Assembly (NCBI GenBank): GCA_016295225.1
Contig: JAEDLP010000106.1
Span: 1-5,903, forward strand
Source: Oscillospiraceae bacterium
GTDB taxonomy: Bacteria > Bacillota > Clostridia > Oscillospirales > Oscillospiraceae
DNA: 5,903 nucleotides
Direction of reading: 5' to 3'
In this document: piece by piece, positions 1 through 4,694 of the stretch
Numbering within the stretch: the stretch's first letter is position 1
How the letters are laid out: every line of letters starts with the position of its first letter
Program-made: the position numbers and the translations under genes
Notes under the pieces: model-generated
Told to the model about the DNA's origin: nothing
Database searches by the model: none
Seen by the model: only the letters and a program-made list of their open reading frames with translations

Positions 1-30
1 ATTGAGGTTCCCCTCAGCTGAAACAAAACG

Positions 31-57
31 CCCCCGGTGAATCAACCTCACCGGGGG
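31..57 (-). terminator. GC-rich 10-bp hairpin upstream of integrase
   Basis: CCCCCGGTGA (31-40) and TCACCGGGGG (48-57) are perfect complements around a 7-nt loop. Read leftward the stem is followed by CGTTTTGTTT, which resembles an intrinsic terminator. Read rightward it is followed by AAACCGTC, with no T-run. No leftward gene is visible between here and the integrase, so it may insulate the element from antisense transcription or act as a hairpin in the integrase leader. The stem is certain, the role is not. Confidence 0.4.
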
Positions 58-149
58 AAACCGTCAAAACTACTGCGCCGGGAACTACTATGCGTTTTTC
101 CCTGGGTTGTAGATATATATTATTATTAAAATAGAAAGGAGACCTGTCT

Positions 150-1301
150 ATGTCAAGTGCCGGTCACATTAAACCCCGTAAAAATCAAAAGGGGGAAATC
201 ACTGGTTACCAGCTGGTGGTGGAGATCGAGCCTGATCCCATCACCGGCAAGCGTAGAAGATTCTACAGAACAGTCAAAGGAAACAAGAAGCAGGTCGCGA
301 AGGCTCTGCGCGACTTCCAGGCTGAGATCGAAAATGGAGGGGTACCAACTGCCCACTCCGTCATGAAGGTCAAGGACTGGATGGATCAATGGCTGAAGCT
401 GTACCTGCCCAACATTGAGGAAACCACCCGTGTTGGATATCGGGAAAAGATCGACAAGTACATCAACCCCAACCTGGGCAACATCCCTCTGAAATCTCTC
501 ACAACCACCGCCGTCCAGGCCTGGGTAAACAAGCTTCAGACGGAATACGGTCTTGCTCCCAAGACCATCAGCAACGCCTATCTGAATCTGAGTGCAGCCA
601 TGAAACAGGCTGTTATGGAGGGTAAAATCCCCACCAATCCCTGCCTGTATGTGAAGCTGCCGAAGAAACAGAAATATCAGGCTGCCTATTACACCAAGGC
701 TGAGGTCACAGATGTACTGAATAAGGTCAAGGGAACTGACCTCTATCTACCCATCCTGATTGAGTTCTACCTGGGACTTCGCCGTGGTGAGTTACTGGGC
801 CTCCACTGGTCTGATATCGATATGGAGAACGGCATTGCCCACATCCGCAACAACTATGTCAGAGGCGAGAAAGGTGCCATCTGTAAGACACCCAAGAGTC
901 AGGCTGGCATCCGTGATCTCCCCATCGGAGCTTCCCTGCTGCCTGAGCTGAAAAAGGCCAGGGCTCAGTATAACATGAACAAGCTGGCCATGGGCACTGC
1001 GTTCACCGACTCCGACCTGGTCATCTGCAAACCGGATGGCACACCCTATAAGCCCGATACCATGAGCCATAAGTGGGAGAGATTTCTGAAGAAGCATTCC
1101 TTGAAAAAGATCCGCTTCCATGATCTCCGCCACACCTGTGCCACCATGCTGATTGAAGCCAACGTCCCCATGAAGACTGTCTCAACCTTCATGGGTCACG
1201 CCAACATTCAGATCACCTTCGATACCTACGCCCACTGCACCAAAACCATGGAGCAGCAGGCCGCTGATACCATTGATAATATTCTCTCTCATGTAATTTA
1301 A
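150..1301 (+). CDS. Tyrosine recombinase / phage-type integrase of an integrative element
   Basis: This is a complete 383-residue tyrosine recombinase, expected to cut and rejoin element and chromosomal att sites through a covalent 3'-phosphotyrosine. The N-terminal ~60 residues (basic, with KGEITGYQ and GKRRRFYR) resemble the arm-type DNA-binding domain of Tn916-like integrases. Residues ~73-165 form the SAM-like core-binding domain, and ~180-375 the catalytic domain. Catalytic residues are visible: Arg211 in GLRRGE, Lys249 in KTPKSQ, His324 and Arg327 in HDLRH, His350 in MGHAN, and nucleophile Tyr360 in FDTYAH. All are intact, so the enzyme should be active. The start is supported by AAAGGAG at 135-141, 8 nt upstream of the ATG. 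A terminator follows immediately. The gene points toward the tRNA-Leu/tRNA-fMet pair, suggesting that the rest of the element lies to the left. No excisionase or other element gene is inside the window. The precise subfamily is inferred. Confidence 0.95.
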   Translation: MSSAGHIKPRKNQKGEITGYQLVVEIEPDPITGKRRRFYRTVKGNKKQVAKALRDFQAEIENGGVPTAHSVMKVKDWMDQWLKLYLPNIEETTRVGYREKIDKYINPNLGNIPLKSLTTTAVQAWVNKLQTEYGLAPKTISNAYLNLSAAMKQAVMEGKIPTNPCLYVKLPKKQKYQAAYYTKAEVTDVLNKVKGTDLYLPILIEFYLGLRRGELLGLHWSDIDMENGIAHIRNNYVRGEKGAICKTPKSQAGIRDLPIGASLLPELKKARAQYNMNKLAMGTAFTDSDLVICKPDGTPYKPDTMSHKWERFLKKHSLKKIRFHDLRHTCATMLIEANVPMKTVSTFMGHANIQITFDTYAHCTKTMEQQAADTIDNILSHVI

Positions 1302-1307
1302 TGTTCG

Positions 1308-1343
1308 AGCCGGTGTTGCCCTTTTGGGTACCCGGCTTTTTTT
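1308..1343 (+). terminator. Intrinsic terminator of the integrase gene
   Basis: AGCCGGT (1308-1314) pairs with ACCGGCT-type bases at 1330-1337, with one bulged C at 1331. The inner part can extend through GCCC/GGGT around a TTTT loop. Seven Ts follow at 1337-1343. The stem begins 7 bases after the integrase stop codon. Confidence 0.8.
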
Positions 1344-1471
1344 GTTGCCACGGCGGCGTTTCGGCGGCATCGCCAAGGTAAGAGAAGAGAAAACCATTGA
1401 AAACACGAGCCTTCAAGGCGAGTGATCACCGGGCAAAGCTACAGGTGTGAAAGACCGTTGCCGTCACAGCA

Positions 1472-1642
1472 GATCCATTTGGGCCGAATCCTATGCTCAA
1501 ATCCGGGGACGCGGGGTCGTGAGAGCAAAATTCCCTGCTTTGGTAAGTATCGGGTCGATGGGTGCCATCAAGCAAACGTCCCCGCAGAAATCCCTGGCCA
1601 TGCAGCAGGGGATTCCAACGGGGATCCTTACGGGTCTTTTTT
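1472..1642 (+). ncRNA. Candidate branched structured RNA ending in a terminator (family unassigned)
   Basis: Four helices nest without conflict. P1 is GATCC (1472-1476) with GGATC (1622-1626). P2 is ATTTGGGC (1477-1484) with GCTCAAAT (1495-1502), one G-U pair. P3 is CGGGGACG (1504-1511) with CGTCCCCG (1577-1584), a perfect 8 bp. P4 is AATCCC (1589-1594) with GGGATT (1609-1614). P3 encloses two hairpins: AGAGCA/TGCTTT (1522-1527/1536-1541) and GATGG/CCATC (1557-1561/1565-1569). P1 shares bases 1623-1626 with the terminator stem that follows, so P1 and terminator are mutually exclusive, as in riboswitch or attenuator designs. However, no rightward gene lies downstream before the opposing tRNAs, so a free-standing small RNA is equally possible. 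The 5' end may be earlier (about 1400). No clear promoter was found, so it may be read from upstream. I could not match it to a known RNA family. Confidence 0.45.
1623..1642 (+). terminator. Terminator at the 3' end of the RNA candidate
   Basis: GATCC (1623-1627) pairs with GGGTC (1632-1636), including one G-T pair, around the loop TTAC, followed by six Ts (1637-1642). The stem is short, so it is moderate in strength. It overlaps the closing helix of the upstream RNA structure. Confidence 0.55.
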
Positions 1643-1730
1643 GGTCGCCGTCGGCACGCCGTCGTCGCATCGCCCCGGTTTTTGTCGTAAATTTTGCTGC
1701 GCCGGCGAAAATGTCGCCCAAATCAGACCG

Positions 1731-1770
1731 ACTAACTGCGTCTAACTACGACTAATTACGAATAACTACG
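1731..1770 (+). repeat. Four tandem imperfect 10-bp repeats
   Basis: ACTAACTGCG, TCTAACTACG, ACTAATTACG and AATAACTACG follow each other with an exact 10-bp period, consensus roughly ACTAACTACG. A period of one helical turn puts all copies on the same DNA face, as expected for a cooperative protein-binding array. Integrase arm-type sites are one possibility given the nearby recombinase; a chance microsatellite is another. Confidence 0.7.
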
Positions 1771-1798
1771 AATGGTGATTTTGGGTGCAGAAACAAGA

Positions 1799-1832
1799 AA
1801 AAGCCTCGATATCCTTAGATATCGAGGCTTTT
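1799..1832 (-). terminator. Terminator of the tRNA operon (works in either direction)
   Basis: AAAAGCCTCGATATC (1799-1813) and GATATCGAGGCTTTT (1818-1832) form a perfect 15-bp stem around CTTA. Leftward transcription meets the run TTTTTCTTG after the stem, 5 nt beyond the tRNA-fMet CCA end. Rightward transcripts would also meet TTTTCTT, so it probably shields the tRNA genes from both sides. Confidence 0.85.
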
Positions 1833-1836
1833 CTTA

Positions 1837-1912
1837 TGGTTGCGGAGGTAGGACTTGAACCTACGGCCTCCGGGTTATGAGCCCGACGAGCTACCAACTG
1901 CTCTACTCCGCG
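1837..1912 (-). tRNA. Initiator tRNA-fMet, anticodon CAT
   Basis: A 76-nt cloverleaf on the minus strand with anticodon loop CTCATAA (anticodon at 1877-1879). It is the initiator rather than elongator tRNA-Met. The first acceptor pair is the diagnostic C1xA72 mismatch (CGCGGAG with CTCCGCA), and the anticodon stem has the three consecutive G-C pairs GGG/CCC needed for P-site entry. The CCA end is encoded (1837-1839 on the minus strand). It is the second gene of a two-tRNA operon, 3 nt after tRNA-Leu. Its 3' end faces the integrase gene. Confidence 0.96.
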
Positions 1913-1915
1913 ATA

Positions 1916-2002
1916 TGGTGCCGGAGACCGGGGTCGAACCGGCACGGGATTACTCCCATGGGATTTTAAGTCCCAGGCGTCTGCCAATTCCGCCACTCCG
2001 GC
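1916..2002 (-). tRNA. tRNA-Leu, anticodon TAA
   Basis: An 87-nt class II tRNA on the minus strand. The acceptor stem is GCCGGAG/CTCCGGC with discriminator A73 and encoded CCA. The anticodon loop is CTTAAAA (anticodon at 1966-1968, reading UUA), followed by a long variable arm (TGGGAGTAATCCC type) typical of leucine tRNAs and a T-arm with GGTTCGACC. It is first in the operon. A short precursor leader upstream contains the hairpin GCACT/AGTGC (2018-2031). Confidence 0.96.
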
Positions 2003-2037
2003 ATTTCCAGCGGTCTCGCACTCCTTAGTGCTCAATT

Positions 2038-2066
2038 AATATACCATACCTTGCTGTCTTTGTCAA
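2038..2066 (-). promoter_or_regulatory. Sigma-A promoter of the tRNA operon
   Basis: On the minus strand the -35 box is perfect TTGACA (2061-2066). A 17-bp spacer ending in TGG and the -10 box TATATT (2038-2043) follow. Transcription should start near 2031, leaving a leader of about 30 nt before tRNA-Leu. Confidence 0.88.
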
Positions 2067-2097
2067 GAAGAAATTTTATTTTTTCTAAATTTTTAAT

Positions 2098-2128
2098 GTA
2101 CCGTGGACCACACGCAGGCCCACGGTAC
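2098..2128 (-). terminator. Hairpin downstream of the small minus-strand gene
   Basis: GTACCGTGG (2098-2106) and CCACGGTAC (2120-2128) pair perfectly, and after one A-C mismatch a further CC/GG pair extends the stem. It begins 9 nt after the stop of the gene at 2138-2350 and lies just before the tRNA promoter. The following bases (ATTAAAAATTT in the minus direction) are AT-rich but not a true T-run, so termination here is likely but not certain. Confidence 0.5.
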
Positions 2129-2137
2129 GTAAACCAC

Positions 2138-2350
2138 TCATCGGGCCGTCTCTTCATCCCCGCAGCCGAAGCTGTTTCGGAAATGCTCGCCAATGAGCAT
2201 CAATTCCCCCGGCGTAGAGATATCCGCTTTCGATCGGTTGATAAACGCTCGTACCTTTGGAGGCAAGGAATAAAAATATGCCTCCATCTGGGGATTTTCT
2301 ACTTCATTTGCATCACCCTGATCCAGTTTCCCCGTTTTCTCAAAAATCAT
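2138..2350 (-). CDS. Small conserved-looking protein of unknown function (70 aa)
   Basis: This is a 70-residue soluble protein with no signal peptide or membrane segment. I cannot assign it to a named family. The core from residue 22 (MEAYFYSLPPKVRAFI, then ADISTPGELMLIGEHFRN) reads like a compact helical domain and resembles short YF-x-SLPP-x-V proteins I associate with Clostridia. That resemblance is from memory and unverified. The frame is supported by protein-like composition and by a hairpin right after the stop. The start is unclear: ATG at 2350 has no good Shine-Dalgarno, and an in-frame ATG at 2287 would give 49 residues beginning MEAYF, also without a clear site. It is divergent from the barnase gene across about 70 bp, so the two could share regulation. 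Confidence 0.55.
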   Translation of the reverse strand: MIFEKTGKLDQGDANEVENPQMEAYFYSLPPKVRAFINRSKADISTPGELMLIGEHFRNSFGCGDEETAR

Positions 2351-2362
2351 GCCATCGGTTTG

Positions 2363-2391
2363 TTGCCAAGACTTCCGGTTTTCGGTATACT
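2363..2391 (+). promoter_or_regulatory. Sigma-A promoter of the barnase-barstar operon
   Basis: TTGCCA (2363-2368), a 17-bp spacer and TATACT (2386-2391). The predicted start near 2398 leaves a leader of about 20 nt containing the AGGAGG site at 2406-2411. Confidence 0.7.
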
Positions 2392-2419
2392 GGTTTCAAA
2401 CAAACAGGAGGATCTAAAA

Positions 2420-2911
2420 ATGAAAAAACGACTTTCGGCTTTTTTCCTCGCCATTGTGTCGCTGTTCCTGGTTTTTACCATAACCGGATGCACCGATGCA
2501 AACGGTACGGACTTTGGATCAACCGTTATCGTCACGACCCCAGATTCCGGTGAAGACGCGGCCATCGCCGAGGACGGCGCCTACACCACCAAAGAAGACG
2601 TGGCCCTCTATCTTCACACCTACAGTCATCTCCCCGACAACTTTATCACCAAAAAGGAAGCCCAGGCTCTGGGATGGGAAGGCGGTTCTCTGGAACCCTA
2701 CGCCCCCGGGATGTGCATCGGCGGCAGCTATTTCGGCAACTATGAAGGGCTGTTACCTGAAAAAGACGGGCGCGAATACCACGAGTGTGACATCGACACC
2801 TTGGGCGCTGACAGCCGCGGCGCCAAACGCATCGTCTATTCCAACGACGGCCTGATCTACTACACCGAAGACCACTACGAATCCTTTGAACTTCTCTACG
2901 GGGAGGAATAA
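2420..2911 (+). CDS. Barnase-family ribonuclease with lipoprotein signal
   Basis: This is a 163-residue guanyl-preferring ribonuclease of the barnase (RNase N1/T1) superfamily, predicted to cleave RNA outside the cell membrane. Residues 1-24 form a lipoprotein signal: MKKR, a hydrophobic core, and lipobox ITGC with Cys24. A Ser/Thr/acidic linker (25-53) precedes the nuclease domain (54-163). Against B. amyloliquefaciens barnase the catalytic set is intact: Lys78 (Lys27), Glu122 (Glu73), Arg133 (Arg83), Arg137 (Arg87) and His152 (His102, in TEDHYESF), with one inserted residue between Glu122 and Arg133. Barnase Arg59 is replaced by Tyr108. The domain is strongly acidic, whereas barnase is basic. 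ATG 2420 is chosen over the longer open frame from 2051 because AGGAGG (2406-2411) lies 8 nt upstream and the signal peptide starts here; the longer frame would also run through the tRNA and barnase promoters. Barstar follows after 2 nt. Confidence 0.93.
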   Translation: MKKRLSAFFLAIVSLFLVFTITGCTDANGTDFGSTVIVTTPDSGEDAAIAEDGAYTTKEDVALYLHTYSHLPDNFITKKEAQALGWEGGSLEPYAPGMCIGGSYFGNYEGLLPEKDGREYHECDIDTLGADSRGAKRIVYSNDGLIYYTEDHYESFELLYGEE

Positions 2912-2913
2912 CC

Positions 2914-3171
2914 ATGCAGTCTCTGACTTTGGACGGGATCACGCTTGGGGAAAAATCTGTTCTCCATCCCCTGCTGGCCCGGGAGTTCTCCTTCCCAAGC
3001 TGGTATGGCGGCAATCTGGACGCCCTCTTTGACTGTCTCACAGATGTCACCGAGGAGGTCACCATCACCCTCCGGGAGCTGGACGATTTAACCCCCTACG
3101 CCCGGCGGGTGGTCAAGGTTCTCCAAGCCGCCGCCAAAGAAAACCCTCACATCCATCTGCACACGGACTGA
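2914..3171 (+). CDS. Barstar-family ribonuclease inhibitor
   Basis: This 85-residue cytoplasmic protein should bind and block the barnase encoded just upstream before export. The hallmark helix-2 segment is FPSWYGGNLDALFDCLT. Trp30, Asn34, Asp36 and Asp40 match barstar Tyr30 region/Asn33/Asp35/Asp39, the residues that plug the barnase active site. Barstar Glu76, which contacts barnase Arg59, has no clear counterpart: the C-terminal helix reads VLQAAAKEN and is about two residues shorter or has Lys75 there. The ATG follows the barnase stop by 2 nt, with GGGAGG at 2901-2906 inside the end of the barnase gene, indicating translational coupling. Length is close to barstar (90 aa). A strong terminator follows. 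Confidence 0.93.
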   Translation: MQSLTLDGITLGEKSVLHPLLAREFSFPSWYGGNLDALFDCLTDVTEEVTITLRELDDLTPYARRVVKVLQAAAKENPHIHLHTD

Positions 3172-3176
3172 CACAA

Positions 3177-3213
3177 GGAACCCTGCTCAAGGTGAGCAGG
3201 GTTCCTCTTCTCT
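3177..3213 (+). terminator. Terminator between barstar and convergent dsdA
   Basis: GGAACCCTGCTCA (3177-3189) pairs perfectly with TGAGCAGGGTTCC (3193-3205) around a 3-nt loop, followed rightward by TCTTCTCTTT. In the leftward direction the stem is followed by TTGTGTC. It starts 6 nt after the barstar stop and abuts the dsdA stop at 3214, so it probably serves both convergent genes. Confidence 0.85.
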
Positions 3214-4548
3214 TTATAAATGGGTGTTCACATATTCCTCCCGGATACTTTCCGGCACCAAATTACCTCCGGTGGCCCAGAGGATATGGGAGGCCTGGGG
3301 CATCTTTTCCCCAAGGCCGTTCTTCTCCAGGTAAGCCTGGGTCTCCGCAAAGCGATTCAGCATTACCACGCCCTGGATGGACGCACAGGCGCTGGGCTCG
3401 ATGAAGATCTCCTCGCTCTCCAACAGGTCCCGCATATAGTCGTAGAGCTTCGCGTCCCGGATGGTGAACTCACCGCTGAGAATGGGTTTCATCACCCGAC
3501 CCACGAAACCGGATGCCCGGCCCACGGCCAAGCCATCCGCGTGGGTGAGGCCGGTGAGGCCGATATCCTGAACGGAGATCTCGTTCTGGAGGCCGGTGGC
3601 CATCCCGAGAAGCATGCAGGGCGCCTGGGTAGGCTCCACAAAGAACACGTGGACTGAGTCTCCAAACATCTGCTTTAGTCCGAAGGTAATACCCCCGGGT
3701 GCGCCGCCCACGCCGCAGGGGATATAGACAAAGAGAGGGTGCCGGTCATCTACCGTCACGTCCAACGCCTGCAGCTGACCCACCAGACGCTTGGCCGCCA
3801 CGGCATAGCCCAGAAAGAGGTTTCGGGAGTTCTCGTCGTCCACAAAGTAGCTCTTGGGATTGGCGTCGGAACTGGCTCTCCCCTGCTTCACCGCCTCGCT
3901 GTAGTCGGACGAATACTCCATCACAGTAACGCCATGCTGACGAAGCAGATCCTTTTTCCACTGCTTGGCGTCGGCAGACATGTGGACGATGACCTGGAAG
4001 CCCACCGCCGCGCTCATGATCCCGATACTCATCCCCAGGTTGCCGGTGGAGCCCACCTGGACGGTATACTGGGAGAAGAACGCCCGGGCCTCCGGTGCCG
4101 CCAGCTTGGCATAGTCATCCTCCACGCCGCTGAGGAGACCATGCTCCATGGCCAGATCCTCCGTATATTTAAGGACTTCATAGATACCGCCCCGAGCTTT
4201 TACAGAACCTGCAATGGCAAGGTGGCTGTCCTGCTTGAGCAGGAGCTTGCCATCCAACCGGCTGCCGTACTTCTCATTCAACCGTCTTTGCAGTTGGGGA
4301 ACCGGCGTGAGAACCGATTCAATGATACCGACCTTCTCCCGGGTCTCCGGGAAACACTTCATAATAAAAGGAGCAAATCGCTCCAAACGGGCTTCCGCAT
4401 CGTCAACGTCCGCCATGGTGAGATCGATCTGTTTGGCCCCTTCGGCCCAGGTGGTTCGATCCGGGTTGATCCAAACCAGTTCGGTTTCCTCGCGAAGATC
4501 CTTTACAATGGGACAGGACGCCTCCAGGGCCCCATAGTTTTCCAGCAT
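3214..4548 (-). CDS. dsdA: D-serine ammonia-lyase (D-serine dehydratase)
   Basis: A PLP-dependent fold-type II enzyme converting D-serine to pyruvate and ammonia, used for detoxification and as a carbon or nitrogen source. It is cytoplasmic. The protein is 444 residues from ATG 4548, matching E. coli DsdA (442) along its length. Visible motifs are GSVKARGG with PLP-binding Lys117, phosphate-binding GSTGNLG (166-172), HMSADAKQWKK, FVDDENSR, CGVGGAPGG (278-286), the signature QDIGLTGLTHADGLAVGRAS, and C-terminal WATGGNLVPE. A GTG at 4557 would add three residues, but it lies inside the Shine-Dalgarno AGAGAGGTG (4555-4563), which is ideally spaced 6 nt from ATG 4548, so the ATG is preferred. The gene has its own promoter and stands alone. 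No dsdC-type regulator or D-serine transporter is in the window. It converges on barstar. Confidence 0.96.
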   Translation of the reverse strand: MLENYGALEASCPIVKDLREETELVWINPDRTTWAEGAKQIDLTMADVDDAEARLERFAPFIMKCFPETREKVGIIESVLTPVPQLQRRLNEKYGSRLDGKLLLKQDSHLAIAGSVKARGGIYEVLKYTEDLAMEHGLLSGVEDDYAKLAAPEARAFFSQYTVQVGSTGNLGMSIGIMSAAVGFQVIVHMSADAKQWKKDLLRQHGVTVMEYSSDYSEAVKQGRASSDANPKSYFVDDENSRNLFLGYAVAAKRLVGQLQALDVTVDDRHPLFVYIPCGVGGAPGGITFGLKQMFGDSVHVFFVEPTQAPCMLLGMATGLQNEISVQDIGLTGLTHADGLAVGRASGFVGRVMKPILSGEFTIRDAKLYDYMRDLLESEEIFIEPSACASIQGVVMLNRFAETQAYLEKNGLGEKMPQASHILWATGGNLVPESIREEYVNTHL

Positions 4549-4583
4549 ACGGTACACCTCTCTTATTCTTCTATTTTTATTGT

Positions 4584-4612
4584 ATCATATCACGCAAAGA
4601 AAATTCTGTCAT
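4584..4612 (-). promoter_or_regulatory. Sigma-A promoter of dsdA
   Basis: On the minus strand: ATGACA (4607-4612), a 17-bp spacer, and TATGAT (4584-4589), each one mismatch from consensus. Transcription would start near 4577, about 30 nt before the dsdA ATG. Confidence 0.72.
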
Positions 4613-4680
4613 CCATTTTCCAAAATTCGCGCACATACTTCTCCCCCTCCTGCGTATACTGGGTTGTATATCCCTTTGGG

Positions 4681-4688
4681 AAGGAGGT
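4681..4688 (+). promoter_or_regulatory. Full-consensus Shine-Dalgarno of the 38-aa ORF
   Basis: AAGGAGGT is fully complementary to the 16S rRNA tail and lies 6 nt before ATG 4695. It is the strongest ribosome-binding site in the window and the main reason to accept the short ORF behind it. A possible -10 element TATACT sits at 4655-4660, but no good -35 box was found at the right distance. Confidence 0.7.
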
Positions 4689-4694
4689 CATCCC

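Larger units (their letters stand above)
1345..1797. other. Long non-coding interval between integrase and tRNA genes
   Basis: About 450 bases with no convincing protein gene. Short open frames exist on both strands but lack Shine-Dalgarno sites and look translated from structured RNA. In order it holds a GC-rich tail after the integrase terminator, small hairpins (GCC TTCAA GGC at 1409-1419; CACC/GGTG at 1427-1430/1444-1447), the branched RNA candidate, a second terminator, another GC-rich tail with a GGCGA/TCGCC hairpin (1704-1708/1714-1718), and the 10-bp tandem repeats. The element-chromosome junction presumably lies somewhere in or beside this interval, but no duplicated att core is visible within the window. 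Confidence 0.6.

Noticed and set aside
1303..1320. GTTCGAGCCGG after the integrase stop looks like a tRNA T-arm, suggesting a tRNA-derived att site
   Set aside because: The 5' half of the T-stem is absent, and the bases are explained by the integrase terminator stem.
1404..1447. CACG ... GCAAAGCTACAGG resembles parts of a class I c-di-GMP riboswitch
   Set aside because: The spacing is similar, but the internal CAAACC element, GAAA tetraloop hairpin and the 3' pairing partner are missing; a few shared short strings are not enough.
1514..1523. GGGTCGTGA resembles the start of a ZTP riboswitch
   Set aside because: None of the following conserved parts, such as the CCGCCUGGG-type 3' element, are present.
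1422..1755. Overlapping open frames of 102-107 codons on the plus strand and 74 on the minus strand
   Set aside because: No ribosome-binding sites, composition not protein-like, and the segment is better explained by stable RNA helices and a terminator.
1731..1770. CRISPR-like array
   Set aside because: Repeats are 10 bp, imperfect and directly adjacent with no spacers, and no cas gene is present.
2051..2419. Long N-terminal extension of the barnase frame
   Set aside because: It runs through the tRNA promoter, the hairpin at 2098-2128 and the barnase promoter, and would bury the signal peptide; the start at 2420 has AGGAGG.
2646..3068. 140-codon minus-strand frame across barnase and barstar
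   Set aside because: Arg/Cys/Ser-rich shadow of two recognised genes, with no start signals.
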